Under the pieces are notes generated by a model, which saw nothing but the letters and a program-made list of their open reading frames with translations, did not search any database and had not been told where the DNA came from. A stretch of 64,000 nt of DNA from Arthrobacter sp. 35W (GTDB taxonomy: Bacteria > Actinomycetota > Actinomycetes > Actinomycetales > Micrococcaceae), in assembly GCF_000482545.1 (NCBI RefSeq), contig NZ_KI519454.1:372001-436000 (forward strand), given 5' to 3'. Positions 47,004 to 56,646 of this stretch are shown in pieces; the stretch's first letter is position 1; each line of letters begins with the position of its first letter. Both the position numbers and the translations under genes were made by a program.

Positions 47004-48047
47004 TTAAGCGAGGGCGATGGTGCGGAAGCCGAGGTTGCCGCTGGCGGAGTCGGGGGTGTTGGAGCTGCGGGCGGCGAGCCGGTACCTGTTGCAGTAGGAA
47101 TCGTGGCAGAGGTAGGAGCCGCCGCGCATCACACGCCCGCGGCCGATGGTGGGCCCGGCGGGGTTTTCCACGGTGCCGACGGCGGCGCAGCTCTTGTAGT
47201 ACTTGGGCAGGAACCAGTCCGAGCACCATTCCCAGACATTGCCGCTGGTCTGGTGCAGCCCGTAGCCGTTGGGCTCGAAGGAGCGCACCGGGGCCGTGGT
47301 CAGGAAGCCGTCCTCCACCGTGTTTTGGGTGGGGAAGGTGCCCTGCCAAATGTTGCAGTGGTGGCGCACCGAACCGTCCGGCTCTGTGCCGTGCAGTTCG
47401 CCGCCCCAGGGGTAGCGGGCCTGCTCCAGGCCTCCGCGTGCGGCGTACTCCCACTGGGCCTCCGTGGGCAGCGCACGTCCGGCCCAGGCGCAATAGGCCA
47501 GTGCGTCGTTGTGCGAGACCTGGGTGACGGGGTGGTCCGGGATGTCCGTCCACGTCGACCCGGGGCCGGCCGGGTGCGCCCAGGACGCGCCGCGGACGTT
47601 GAGCCACCACGGCGTGCCGGCGGCCGAGCCAATGATGTCCTTCTGTGGTGCCTGGACGGCCAGATGGAAGACGGCGGAGGTGCCGTACACCTCCGACTCG
47701 GTGCGGTAGCCGGTGGCGTCCACAAAGGCGGCGAAGGCCGACGTCGTGGTGGCGGCGGTGTCGATCCGGAAGCCATCCAGGGCTACCTCGTGGACGGGCG
47801 TTTCGCCGTCAGCCGGGTAGCCCTCGTCAAAGGGGTCGCCCATCGCAAAGGTTCCCGCGGGGATGGCCGCGTCCCGATGCGCAGCACCAGTGTCGGCAGC
47901 ATCCGAGTCGCCCCGGCGGGGCGGTACGGACAGGGTGAAGTGCGACGGCGATTCCCCGGTTCCTGTGGCACCGGCAGGGGCCGTGCCCGGAACCTGTCCG
48001 TGGGCCTGGGCGGAATCCCGCTCGGGTGCGCTGCAGCAGCTCTCCAC
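47004..48047 (-). CDS. formylglycine-generating enzyme (sulfatase-activating)
   Basis: 347 aa from GTG 48047, preceded by CGGAGG 6 nt upstream; longer readings have no ribosome site. After a Cys-Cys N-terminus (ESCCSAP) and linker comes the FGE-sulfatase domain: GTFAMGDPFDEGYPADGETP, PVTQVSHNDALAYCAWAG, LPTEAQWEYAARGG, NVWEWCSDWF. The copper-binding active-site Cys pair is in GGSYLCHDSYCNRYR, as in the actinobacterial enzymes. It oxidises the Cys of CxPxR in type I sulfatases to formylglycine. No sulfatase gene is in the window; it is divergent from a sugar ABC operon. Confidence 0.92.
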   Translation of the reverse strand: MESCCSAPERDSAQAHGQVPGTAPAGATGTGESPSHFTLSVPPRRGDSDAADTGAAHRDAAIPAGTFAMGDPFDEGYPADGETPVHEVALDGFRIDTAATTTSAFAAFVDATGYRTESEVYGTSAVFHLAVQAPQKDIIGSAAGTPWWLNVRGASWAHPAGPGSTWTDIPDHPVTQVSHNDALAYCAWAGRALPTEAQWEYAARGGLEQARYPWGGELHGTEPDGSVRHHCNIWQGTFPTQNTVEDGFLTTAPVRSFEPNGYGLHQTSGNVWEWCSDWFLPKYYKSCAAVGTVENPAGPTIGRGRVMRGGSYLCHDSYCNRYRLAARSSNTPDSASGNLGFRTIALA

Positions 48048-48109
48048 AGAAACCTCCGTGTTCGTGGTAGGGGCGATCGATGGTGTTTCTGGCCAATCAA
48101 CGTGGCGCA

Positions 48110-48126
48110 GCACACTACAAGTGTGC
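48110..48126. promoter_or_regulatory. 7-3-7 palindrome upstream of the formylglycine-generating enzyme
   Basis: GCACACTACAAGTGTGC is a perfect 7-3-7 inverted repeat 63 nt before the GTG start of the minus-strand gene, in the divergent intergenic region. It is a candidate operator; the regulator is unknown. A second, looser inverted repeat TGATCG...CGATCA lies at 48164-48188. Confidence 0.45.
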
Positions 48127-48193
48127 CATTGCAAGCTGGAACGGCGAATCCACTGAAGAAACATGATCGTTACAAGCAATTTCGATCAACATC

Positions 48194-48222
48194 TTGCATT
48201 ACGCCCGATGACCCCTTATGTT
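48194..48222 (+). promoter_or_regulatory. promoter of the sugar ABC operon
   Basis: TTGCAT (48194-48199), a 17-nt spacer and TATGTT (48217-48222) form a good sigma70-type promoter ~80 nt before the first permease gene. Confidence 0.65.
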
Positions 48223-48238
48223 TGTTAAACGGTTAACA
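48223..48238 (+). promoter_or_regulatory. LacI-type operator
   Basis: TGTTAAACGGTTAACA is an even-centred imperfect palindrome with a central CG, the form bound by LacI-family repressors. It abuts the -10 box and would cover the transcription start. The LacI regulator at 52112 in the same gene cluster is the obvious ligand. Confidence 0.7.
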
Positions 48239-48300
48239 CGGAGTGGCCTGCATCACATGCACCAGGTCCGTGGCCGGTCCACCAGAACGAGGAGTTATCA

Positions 48301-49329
48301 ATGAGCCAGACAACACGTCAGGCGCCGGCAGCGGCTGCGCCACCTGTTGCACCGGCCGCGGCTGCGAAGAAGCGCAAGCGTGCGGGAAAGCCGGCCACAC
48401 CCACGCCGGTCAACCAGACGTTCAAGGCCCGGTTCAAGCGTGACAAGCAGATGCTGTTGATGATGATTCCGGGCGTGGTGTTCCTGCTCCTGTTCTTCTA
48501 CATCCCGATCTTCGGCAACGTCATTGCGTTCCAGGACTACCAGCCGTTCCTGGGCATCTCGGGCAGCGACTGGGTGGGGCTGGCGAACTTCGTTGATCTG
48601 TACTTCAACCCGGACTTCTGGATCGCGCTGCGCAACACGCTGGTGCTGGCCGTTTGGCAGCTGGTGCTGTTCTTCCCGGTGCCGCTCGGTCTGGCACTTA
48701 TTGTGGACTCCCTGATCAGCACCAAGATCCGCCGCTGGTTCCAGTCCCTGGTCTACCTGCCGCACTTCCTCTCCTGGGTTCTGGTCATCGCCCTGTTCCA
48801 GCAGGTCCTTGGCGGCGCCGGCCTGGTGAACAACACGCTGCGCGATCTGGGCATGGACACGATTCCCTTCATGACCAACCCGGACACGTTCCCGCTGCTG
48901 GCCACCATCCAGCTGGTCTGGAAGGACGCCGGTTGGGCCATGATCATCTTCCTGGCCTCCCTGGCCGCAATCGATGGCTCCCTCTACGAGGCTGCCGCCG
49001 CCGATGGTGCCGGCCGCTGGCGCCGGATGTGGCACATCACCCTGCCGGGTCTGCGCTCCATCATCGTGCTGCTGTTGATCCTGCGCATCGGCGACATCCT
49101 CAGCGTGGGCTTTGAACAATTCCTGCTCCAGCACGACGCCGTTGGCGCCGGGGCGGCGGAGGTTCTGGACACCTTCACCTACTTTGCCGGTGTGGTGGGC
49201 GGCGGCTGGAGCGCAGGGGCTGCGGCCGGCCTGGCCAAGGGCGTGGTGGGCGCACTGCTCATCTTCGCCGCCAACAAGGTGGCCCACCGACTGGGCGAAC
49301 CCGGAATTTTTCAGAAGAAGGTCGGCTGA
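48301..49329 (+). CDS. sugar ABC transporter permease (LplB-like)
   Basis: 342 aa from ATG 48301 with GAGGAG upstream. After a basic cytoplasmic N-terminus come about six membrane helices (LLMMIPGVVFLLLFFYIPI first) and the EAA loop EAAAADGAGRWRRMWHITLPG that docks the ATPase. This is the CUT1 subfamily associated with complex polysaccharides and glycosides. No ATPase gene is in the operon, so a shared one such as MsmK is expected. Expression is probably controlled by the operator at 48223. Confidence 0.92.
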   Translation: MSQTTRQAPAAAAPPVAPAAAAKKRKRAGKPATPTPVNQTFKARFKRDKQMLLMMIPGVVFLLLFFYIPIFGNVIAFQDYQPFLGISGSDWVGLANFVDLYFNPDFWIALRNTLVLAVWQLVLFFPVPLGLALIVDSLISTKIRRWFQSLVYLPHFLSWVLVIALFQQVLGGAGLVNNTLRDLGMDTIPFMTNPDTFPLLATIQLVWKDAGWAMIIFLASLAAIDGSLYEAAAADGAGRWRRMWHITLPGLRSIIVLLLILRIGDILSVGFEQFLLQHDAVGAGAAEVLDTFTYFAGVVGGGWSAGAAAGLAKGVVGALLIFAANKVAHRLGEPGIFQKKVG

Positions 49330-49367
49330 TCCGCCCCGGCGGATACCAGCCATCCAAGGAGACAATC

Positions 49368-50306
49368 ATGGCAACAACCACCCTCACCAAAGCGGCACGC
49401 AACCGCCAGCGCCACGGTCTGACCTTCAACCCCGGCCGCCCGGCCTGGAAAGAGCCGGCCTCCCCGCTCTACCAGTCCCTCAAGGCAGTCATTCTGGGTC
49501 TGATCACCTTGTCCATCATCATCCCCATTCTGCTGGTGGTTTCCACCTCGCTGGCGGACGACAAGCAGCTCGTTGCCGCAGGCGGCTACGTCCTGTGGCC
49601 CACCCACCCCACCCTGGACTCCTACAAGGCGATCTTCAGCGGTGAGTTCATGTTCCGGGCCCTGGGCGTGAGTGCCTTCATCACCGCCGTCGGCACCTTC
49701 CTGGCCCTCTTCGTGACCATCACGATGGCCTACGCCACCAGCCGTCCGGTGCTGTTTGGCCGCCCCGTGCTGCTGATGGTGCTGTTCACCCTGCTCTTCG
49801 CCCCGGGCCTGATCCCGATGTTCCTGATGGTCAAGCAGCTGGGTCTGCTGAACACCATCTGGTCGCTGATCCTGCCGACCACCTTCGCCGCCTTCAACTT
49901 TGTGGTGATGCGCTCGTTCTTCATGAACATCCCCACCGAGCTGATCGAGGCCGCCAGGATCGATGGCGCCAGCGACTTCATGATCCTGCGCAAGATCGTC
50001 CTGCCGCTCTCCAAGGCAGTGATCGCCGTCGTCGGCCTGTTCTACGCCGTCGGGTTCTGGAACGCGTTCTTCAACGCGATGCTCTACATCAACGACCAAA
50101 CGCTCTACCCGGTCCAGCTGATCCTGCGGAACTTTGTTGTCCAGGGCAGCTCCATGGCCGATGCGATCGGCGTGACCTCCACGCCGCCGCCGCAGTCGAT
50201 GCAGATGGCCGTTGTGGTCATCGCCCTGCTGCCCATTCTGATCGTCTACCCGTTCCTCCAGAAGCACTTCAACAAGGGCGTCATCACCGGCGCCATCAAG
50301 GGATAA
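49368..50306 (+). CDS. sugar ABC transporter permease (LplC/YtcP-like)
   Basis: 312 aa from ATG 49368, with AAGGAG upstream. Six helices and EAA loop EAARIDGASDFMILRKIVLPL. Second membrane subunit of the same importer, 38 nt downstream of the first. Confidence 0.92.
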   Translation: MATTTLTKAARNRQRHGLTFNPGRPAWKEPASPLYQSLKAVILGLITLSIIIPILLVVSTSLADDKQLVAAGGYVLWPTHPTLDSYKAIFSGEFMFRALGVSAFITAVGTFLALFVTITMAYATSRPVLFGRPVLLMVLFTLLFAPGLIPMFLMVKQLGLLNTIWSLILPTTFAAFNFVVMRSFFMNIPTELIEAARIDGASDFMILRKIVLPLSKAVIAVVGLFYAVGFWNAFFNAMLYINDQTLYPVQLILRNFVVQGSSMADAIGVTSTPPPQSMQMAVVVIALLPILIVYPFLQKHFNKGVITGAIKG

Positions 50307-50331
50307 CCCACTACCAAGAAAGGGAATCGCG

Positions 50332-52002
50332 ATGACTCGCACCTCCCAAGCCGCCGGCTTCTCCCGGCGCAACTTCCTCGGCCTTGCAGGACTGTCCGTT
50401 GGCGCCGTTGCCTTCGGTTCCGCGTTGACCGGCTGCGGCAGTGGAGCAAAGTCCTCCGGTGGCGCCGCAGCCTCCTCGGAGCTGACGCTGCCCACGTTCA
50501 AGGAATTCACCGGCATCACGGCGGACTACGCGGGCAACGCCCAGGGTCTGGAAGCCGGCTACATCAACATGCCCAAGCCGGTTGTATCCGTCACCGGCAA
50601 GCCGCTGACCGGCCCGGTTACGGTGCTGTCCGAAACCTTTGAGACGATGGCTCCGGCCATGACCGACAACCCCTACTGGCAGCGCCTGAACACCGCCCTC
50701 GGCGGCACGTTCGACATGCAGATCGTCGAAGACATCGGAGACGGCTACCCGGCCAAGTTCGCCACCATCCTGGCCTCCGACACCCTGCCGGACCTGATGT
50801 GGATTCCGCCGAACCAGGGCATCCCCAACGTTGGCCCGATGCTCGAGGCCAAGTTCCAGGACCTGACCCCGTACCTCTCCGGCGATGCCGTCCTGGAGTA
50901 CCCGAACCTGGCAGCACTGAAGCCGGACTCCTGGCGCACCGCCGTCGTCAACGGCAAGATCTGGGGCGCCCCCATCCCCAGCACCCCCTTCGGCCAGGTC
51001 ATGGTCGGCAGCAAGAACACCTGGGCATCCGTGGGCGGCCTGAACGCCAAGAATGCCGACGAGTTCATGGAGAAGGCCAAGGAACTGACCCGGCCGAACG
51101 AGAAGAAGTACGCGCTGGAGCCGGCGTACATCAACATGCTCCACATGATCACCGAGTGGCTGGGTGCCCCGAACGGCTGGGCCGTCAACGAGGACCGCAC
51201 CCTGACCCACCTCTACGAGCGTGACGAGTACGTGGCCGGCATCGAGTACGCCGCCAAGCTCTTCGCTGCCGGCGTCTTCTATCCCGATGTTGCAGTCACC
51301 GACGTCAAATCCAAGGTTGTCAACGGCACCATCGCCGCAGCCGTCACGGCCGGCCCCCGCGACCTCAAGGGCTACCGCCGCCTGGATCCGACGCACGAGA
51401 CGGAGATCCTGGTTCCGTTCAGCTTCGATGGCAAGGTCAAGCCGACCTACGACATGGGTTACGGCACTGTCGGCTACACCGCCTTCAAGAAGACCGACGA
51501 GAAGCGCATCAAGGAGCAGCTGGCCCTGATCAACTACCTCTCCGCACCGTTCGGCACCGCCGAATACTTGCAGAAGAATTTCGGCGAAGAGGGCAAGGAC
51601 TTCACCTTCGACGACAAGGGCAACCCGATCCTGACCGAAGACGGCCTGAAGAACCTGCCCGGCGTCACCAGCGCGCTGAACATCATGGCGTCGCCGGAGA
51701 GCGTCCTCTTCAACCCGGGCTTCCCCGAGGACACGAAGTACATCAACGAGACCGAGAAGAAGCTGCTCGAGTTCGCCTGGCGCAACCCGACCAACGGCAC
51801 CTACTCGGACACCAACGCCAAGGTGGGCCCGAAGATCCAGAAGCCCGTCCGCGACAAGACCATCGACATCATCACCGGCCGCGCCAACATCTCCGAATTC
51901 GCCGATGTGCTCAAGCGCTGGAAGTCCGAAGGTGGCGACAAGATGCGCGAGGAGTACCAGGCTGCCCTGTCCAAGGACGCCAAGGTCTTCACCAACAAGT
52001 AG
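50332..52002 (+). CDS. extracellular sugar-binding lipoprotein (LplA/YtcQ-like)
   Basis: 556 aa from ATG 50332 with GAAAGGGAA upstream. The N-terminus has a twin-arginine motif (SRRNFLGLAG) and a lipobox (LTGC, lipidated Cys near residue 36), so it is probably exported folded by Tat and lipid-anchored outside the membrane. It is larger than ordinary binding proteins, as usual for the LplA/YtcQ group that takes oligosaccharides. The ligand is not evident. Confidence 0.92.
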   Translation: MTRTSQAAGFSRRNFLGLAGLSVGAVAFGSALTGCGSGAKSSGGAAASSELTLPTFKEFTGITADYAGNAQGLEAGYINMPKPVVSVTGKPLTGPVTVLSETFETMAPAMTDNPYWQRLNTALGGTFDMQIVEDIGDGYPAKFATILASDTLPDLMWIPPNQGIPNVGPMLEAKFQDLTPYLSGDAVLEYPNLAALKPDSWRTAVVNGKIWGAPIPSTPFGQVMVGSKNTWASVGGLNAKNADEFMEKAKELTRPNEKKYALEPAYINMLHMITEWLGAPNGWAVNEDRTLTHLYERDEYVAGIEYAAKLFAAGVFYPDVAVTDVKSKVVNGTIAAAVTAGPRDLKGYRRLDPTHETEILVPFSFDGKVKPTYDMGYGTVGYTAFKKTDEKRIKEQLALINYLSAPFGTAEYLQKNFGEEGKDFTFDDKGNPILTEDGLKNLPGVTSALNIMASPESVLFNPGFPEDTKYINETEKKLLEFAWRNPTNGTYSDTNAKVGPKIQKPVRDKTIDIITGRANISEFADVLKRWKSEGGDKMREEYQAALSKDAKVFTNK

Positions 52003-52111
52003 CAAACCGCAATGTTCGGCGCGGCGGCGGGATCCCCGCCACCGCGCCGGGCAGGGTGGAAACCACGGCCCACGCGCCGCCACGGAAAGCCAGGAAAGGA
52101 AGGAAAGACAG

Positions 52112-53116
52112 ATGCGACCCACCATCAAATTGGTGGCCTCGGAAGCCGGGGTCTCCACGGCCACAGTGTCCTACGTCCTCTCCGGCCGCACGGGCAGCGC
52201 CACCGGCCCCGGTGTTTCCAGTGGAACCATCGAAAAGGTCCATGCGGCGGCGCAGAAGCTCGGCTACCGGCCCAACCAGGCGGCACGCACCATCAGGACC
52301 GGCAAAACCAACCTGATGATGCTCTCGCTGACCATGCTCTCGGACCCCTGGTCCCTCTCGGTCAGCCGTGCTGTCAGCGCCGCGGCCCAGAGCAAGGGCA
52401 TCACGCCCATGATCCTGGCCGACGCCGATTGGCGCACCGCACTGGCCAACCAGAACGCCGACGTCGTCTTCATTGACGACGCCGGGCGCGACGGCGATGC
52501 GGAGCGGCTGGCGGAGATGGCACAGCGCCAGAAGCTGGTGGTGTTCAGCGAAACGCTGGAACCCAACGGCTTCGACGTCATCCGTTCGGTGACCGGGCCA
52601 ACCTGCGAGGAGGCCGTGGACCACTTGGCCCGCAGCCACAGCAGGATCGGCTGCCTGACCTATCCCAGCACCCGTGTGGCCTCGCGCTCCGTACGCTACG
52701 GGGCCTATGTCCGAGGGCTGGAGCGGGCAGGCATCGAGTTCCGTGATGAGTATGTTGCCGAGTTTGCCGCCGATCCCATCAGTGCCTTTGAGGCGGCCAT
52801 GACGTTGCTGCAGCGTCCGGACCGCCCCACGGCGATCTATGCCATCACCGACTATGCCGCCATCGCCGCCGTACACGCAGCGCAGCGCCTGCAGCTGCGC
52901 GTGCCGGAGGATGTGGCGGTCATGGGTGTTGGCAACACCACGGAGGGTGAGCTGATGACACCCTCCCTGAGCACCGTCGGACCCATCGACTTCTTCGAGG
53001 GCCTGGCAGATTTTCTGCTCTCCCGTGCCGAGGGCACGGCGGGGGCGCCACAGGTTTTGGAATTCCCGTGGCAGCTGCTCGTGCGCGATTCCGCGCCCGG
53101 CGCTGTGCGGGGCTAA
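52112..53116 (+). CDS. LacI-family transcriptional regulator
   Basis: 334 aa from ATG 52112 with GGAAAGGAAGGAAAG upstream. The N-terminal helix-turn-helix is IKLVASEAGVSTATVSYVLSG and the hinge helix PNQAARTIRTGKT, followed by a periplasmic-binding-protein-like ligand domain (EPNGFDVIRSV; SRIGCLTYPS). It probably represses this operon through the site at 48223, with a sugar or intermediate as inducer. Confidence 0.92.
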   Translation: MRPTIKLVASEAGVSTATVSYVLSGRTGSATGPGVSSGTIEKVHAAAQKLGYRPNQAARTIRTGKTNLMMLSLTMLSDPWSLSVSRAVSAAAQSKGITPMILADADWRTALANQNADVVFIDDAGRDGDAERLAEMAQRQKLVVFSETLEPNGFDVIRSVTGPTCEEAVDHLARSHSRIGCLTYPSTRVASRSVRYGAYVRGLERAGIEFRDEYVAEFAADPISAFEAAMTLLQRPDRPTAIYAITDYAAIAAVHAAQRLQLRVPEDVAVMGVGNTTEGELMTPSLSTVGPIDFFEGLADFLLSRAEGTAGAPQVLEFPWQLLVRDSAPGAVRG

Positions 53117-53118
53117 TT

Positions 53119-54366
53119 ATGAAATTGTTAGGACATTTGGCAACTATGGATGCTGTAGAAACTCCCGGCGAGACGGCTTCGGCCACCGACATGCGAGTGG
53201 GGATTGTTGGATTTGGCCTGCGGGCGTCGCTGTGGAAGCACGTCCACAAGCCGGGCGAGGGTTCCGCCGTCGTCATGGTCTGCGATCTGAGCGAGCGCGG
53301 CCGGGCCGACGCCGCCGCCAAGATCCCCACCGCCACCATCACCGATTCCCTGGACGAACTGCTGGCCGCGGGCCTGGACGCCGTCTTGGTGCTGACCCCG
53401 GACAACCGCCACGCCGAGGTTGCCGTGCAGACGTTGCGCGCCGGCATCCCGACGTTCTGCGAGAAGCCGCTGGACGTGACCCTGGAGGCGGCCGATGCCA
53501 TCCTGGGCACCGCCTATGAGACGGGGACCCGCCTGTACGTGGGCCACAACATGCGCCACATGCCCGTGGTCGTGCAGATGCGCGAGCTGATCCAGGCCGG
53601 CACCATCGGGGAGGTCAAGGCCGTCTGGTGCCGCCACTTCGTGGGCAACGGCGGCGACTACTACTTCAAGGACTGGCACGCCCAGCGCGCCAACACCACC
53701 TCGCTGCTGCTGCAAAAGGGCGCCCACGACATCGACGTGATCCACTGGCTGGCCGGCGGCTACACCCGCCGTGTCTCCGCCGTCGGTGATCTGGCCGTGT
53801 ACGGCGATGTGAAGAGCCGCCGCGACAACACCGACCGCCGCATGGGCGACTGGTTCTCGCTGGAGAACTGGCCGCCGTCCGAGCAGACGGACCTGGCCGA
53901 GGTCATCGACGTCGAGGACATCTCGATGATGCAGATGGTGCTGGACAACGGCGCTCTTGCCTCCTACCAGCAGTGCCACTTCACGCCGGACTACTGGCGC
54001 AACTACACCGTCATCGGCACCAAGGGCCGCATCGAGAACTTCGGCGACGGCCCCGGCGATGTCATCAAGGTCTGGACCTCGCGCAGCACGCACGGCTTCG
54101 TCGAGCCGGACCAGGAGGTCGTGATCCGCGACGGCGACGGCGGCCACGGCGGCGCAGACCCGCTGCTGATCGCCGAGTTCCTGCGCTTTGCCCGCGAGGG
54201 TGGACACACGGAAACCTCGCCCATCGCCGCCCGCGCCTCCGTGGCAGCCGGCGTGCTGGCCGCCCAGTCGCTGCGCGGGGACGGCAGCGCGATTGAGGTT
54301 CCGGAACTGCCCGCCGAGTGGGTTGAGTACTTCGACGCCGGCCAGCCGGCCCGCGTTTCGCAGTAA
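53119..54366 (+). CDS. Gfo/Idh/MocA-family oxidoreductase
   Basis: 415 aa from ATG 53119; ATG 53146 (AGGAC upstream) and ATG 53191 at the domain start are alternatives. The NAD(P)-binding fold is MRVGIVGFGLRAS, with the family signature FCEKPLD (catalytic Lys) and the C-terminal sheet domain containing KGAHDIDVIHWLAGG. It probably oxidises or epimerises the imported sugar. It starts 2 nt after the LacI stop and closes the operon. A hairpin follows at 54384. Confidence 0.88.
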   Translation: MKLLGHLATMDAVETPGETASATDMRVGIVGFGLRASLWKHVHKPGEGSAVVMVCDLSERGRADAAAKIPTATITDSLDELLAAGLDAVLVLTPDNRHAEVAVQTLRAGIPTFCEKPLDVTLEAADAILGTAYETGTRLYVGHNMRHMPVVVQMRELIQAGTIGEVKAVWCRHFVGNGGDYYFKDWHAQRANTTSLLLQKGAHDIDVIHWLAGGYTRRVSAVGDLAVYGDVKSRRDNTDRRMGDWFSLENWPPSEQTDLAEVIDVEDISMMQMVLDNGALASYQQCHFTPDYWRNYTVIGTKGRIENFGDGPGDVIKVWTSRSTHGFVEPDQEVVIRDGDGGHGGADPLLIAEFLRFAREGGHTETSPIAARASVAAGVLAAQSLRGDGSAIEVPELPAEWVEYFDAGQPARVSQ

Positions 54367-54383
54367 CTTCGATTAGCAACCTC

Positions 54384-54444
54384 ATCGACCCAGCAGTTGT
54401 GGCGGGATGGATCCAATCCAACCCACCACCACTGCTGGGTCGAT
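54384..54444. terminator. hairpin terminator
   Basis: A 14-bp perfect outer stem (atcgacccagcagt and complement) continues inward with partial pairing; it lies between convergent genes ending at 54366 and 54515. Confidence 0.65.
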
Positions 54445-54469
54445 TTGTCGACCGCCGACGACGGGCCCG

Positions 54470-54493
54470 CTGGTCGAGCTTGTCGAGACCCGG
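54470..54493 (-). repeat. dispersed 24-mer, reverse orientation
   Basis: The reverse complement (ccgggtctcgacaagctcga...) matches the elements at 1465 and 1684 at most positions. Confidence 0.5.
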
Positions 54494-54514
54494 TGCCCTG
54501 AAGCGTGGCCCGGG

Positions 54515-55453
54515 TCAGTGCCCGCCGGTGAGCTCGGCCATGACGGCCTGGAGGGCGTGGGCGACGCGGACGACGGCGGTGCGCTTGAGGCTTTCGGGCC
54601 GGGCGAGGATGTCGATGCGGCGCTTGGTGCTGATGCCCGTCAGCGGCCGCAGCACCACCGCCGGTCCGCCGGCGGGGGCCAGCGATGCGCTGGAGGTGTA
54701 GCGCGGCAGCAGCCCGATCACCTCACCCGTGGACACCAGGGCCGCCACGGTGGAGTAGTCGTTGATCCGGTGCACCACATTGGCCGGGTGGCTGGCAACG
54801 GCCGCGATGGCCGCCAGCACGTCGTCGGGAGAGTACCCGGCACGGCTGGTCACCCACGGATGGGCGGCGACGTCGGCCGGGGACAGCGAGTCCAGCGCGG
54901 CCAGCGGGTGGTCGGCGGAGAGCGCCACGTCCAGCGGCTCATGCGCCAGCGGCAGCACCTGCACCTGCGGCTGGGGCCAGGGCGGGCTGTGGTCCATCCG
55001 GTGCGCCAGCACCAGGTCGTAGCGGGCGGCCAGCGCGGGGAAGTCGTGCTGGGCCACGTCCTCATCGGAGAGCAGCACCTGGGGCGAGCCGCCGCCGTCG
55101 TGCTCCATGCCCCGCAGCGCGCGCACCAGCGGTGCGAAGAGCGCCTGGCCGGCGCTGTGGAACCCACTGATGGTGACCCGGCCGGCGGGGTCCTCCTGGT
55201 AGGCGCCGATGGCGGCCTTGGCCTGCGCCATCGCGTTGATGACCCCTGCCCCGGCCTCGGCCAGCACGGCGCCGGCCTCGGTGAGCACCAGGTTGCGGCC
55301 CTCCTTGCGCGTCAGGGGCGTGTCCACCCCGCGCTGCAGCAGCGCCAGCTGCTGGGAGACGGCCGACGGCGTGACGGAGAGGGTCTCGGCCACGGCCTTG
55401 ACGCTGCCCAATTCGCCCAGTTCGCGGAGCATCTGCAGCTGGTGGAGTTCCAT
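54515..55453 (-). CDS. LysR-family transcriptional regulator
   Basis: 312 aa. N-terminal winged helix ([40 protein letters not shown]) and a C-terminal effector domain. It diverges from tdh-kbl across 125 nt that hold a perfect palindrome at 55476-55491, so it most likely controls the threonine-degradation operon. Confidence 0.9.
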   Translation of the reverse strand: MELHQLQMLRELGELGSVKAVAETLSVTPSAVSQQLALLQRGVDTPLTRKEGRNLVLTEAGAVLAEAGAGVINAMAQAKAAIGAYQEDPAGRVTISGFHSAGQALFAPLVRALRGMEHDGGGSPQVLLSDEDVAQHDFPALAARYDLVLAHRMDHSPPWPQPQVQVLPLAHEPLDVALSADHPLAALDSLSPADVAAHPWVTSRAGYSPDDVLAAIAAVASHPANVVHRINDYSTVAALVSTGEVIGLLPRYTSSASLAPAGGPAVVLRPLTGISTKRRIDILARPESLKRTAVVRVAHALQAVMAELTGGH

Positions 55454-55475
55454 GCGGCCAGATTAGCAGCAATAG

Positions 55476-55491
55476 TTTAGCAAATGCTAAA
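55476..55491. promoter_or_regulatory. probable LysR binding site
   Basis: TTTAGCAAATGCTAAA is a perfect 7-2-7 palindrome with the T-N11-A spacing of LysR boxes, between the divergent regulator and tdh. Confidence 0.7.
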
Positions 55492-55578
55492 TCGTTGATG
55501 GAGAAATTCCCGGTTGTGCTAATGGGTTTCTCTGGCTGTAATGGGAGAAAGCGATCCCCACCACACCAAGGAAACACC

Positions 55579-56637
55579 ATGAAGGCGTTGTACAAGTCCG
55601 GCCCGCACGAAGGCTTCGAGCTGGTTGAGCGGCCCGAGCCGCAGCCCGGCCACACGGACGTGAAGATCCGCGTCCACACCACGGGCATCTGCGGCACCGA
55701 CCTGCACATCCAGGCCTGGGACGCGTGGGCCGCCTCCACCATCAACGCCCCGCTGATCGCCGGCCACGAGTTCTACGGTGAAGTGGTGGAGATCGGCAAG
55801 GACGTCCGCGACGTCAAGGTCGGGGACCGCGTCTCCGGCGAGGGCCACGTGGTCTGCGGCATCTGCCGCAACTGCCGCGCCGGCCGCCGCCAGATGTGCA
55901 TCAACACCGTCTCCGTGGGTGTCCAGCGCGACGGCGCCTTCGCCGAGTACGTGGTGATCCCGGAGACCAACGTCTGGGTCCACCACGATGAGAGCGTGAC
56001 GGCGGATCTGGGCGCCATCTTCGATCCCTTCGGCAACGCCGTGCACACCGCCCTGAGCTTCCCGCTGGTGGGCGAGGACGTCCTGATCACCGGTGCCGGC
56101 CCCATCGGCCTGATGGCCATCGCCGTCGCCCGCCACGCCGGCGCCCGCAAGATTGTCATCACCGACGTCTCCGAGCCGCGCCTGGAGCTGGCCAAGGCAA
56201 TGGGCGTGGACCTGGCTGTCAACGTCGCCACCACCCGCCTGAAGGATGCCCAGCGCGAATTGGGCATGCGCGAGGGCTTCGACATCGGCATGGAAATGTC
56301 CGGCCACCCGACGGCACTGCCGGAGATGATCGACAATATGAACCATGGCGGACGCATCGCCATGCTGGGCCTGCCGAGCCAGTCGATCGACATCGACTGG
56401 GGCAAGGTGGTCACCCACATGCTGACCCTCAAGGGCATCTACGGCCGCGAAATGTTCGAGACCTGGTACGCCATGAGCGCCATGCTCTCCTCCAACCCGG
56501 TGCTGCACAGCGCCATCTCCTCCGTGGTCACCGACCGCCTGCCCGCCACCGAATGGGAGGCCGGTTTCGCCGCCGCCCGCTCCGGTGTGGGTGGCAAGGT
56601 TGTGCTGGACTGGACCGTCTTCTCCGACAACGCTTAA
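55579..56637 (+). CDS. tdh: L-threonine 3-dehydrogenase
   Basis: 352 aa from ATG 55579 with AAGGAAAC upstream. Zinc-dependent medium-chain dehydrogenase: catalytic zinc segment [15 protein letters not shown] and GHEFYGEV, structural zinc Cys cluster [15 protein letters not shown], Rossmann motif [15 protein letters not shown]. It oxidises L-threonine to 2-amino-3-ketobutyrate with NAD+. kbl follows 9 nt downstream, which fixes the assignment. Confidence 0.95.
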   Translation: MKALYKSGPHEGFELVERPEPQPGHTDVKIRVHTTGICGTDLHIQAWDAWAASTINAPLIAGHEFYGEVVEIGKDVRDVKVGDRVSGEGHVVCGICRNCRAGRRQMCINTVSVGVQRDGAFAEYVVIPETNVWVHHDESVTADLGAIFDPFGNAVHTALSFPLVGEDVLITGAGPIGLMAIAVARHAGARKIVITDVSEPRLELAKAMGVDLAVNVATTRLKDAQRELGMREGFDIGMEMSGHPTALPEMIDNMNHGGRIAMLGLPSQSIDIDWGKVVTHMLTLKGIYGREMFETWYAMSAMLSSNPVLHSAISSVVTDRLPATEWEAGFAAARSGVGGKVVLDWTVFSDNA

Positions 56638-56646
56638 GGAACCGCT

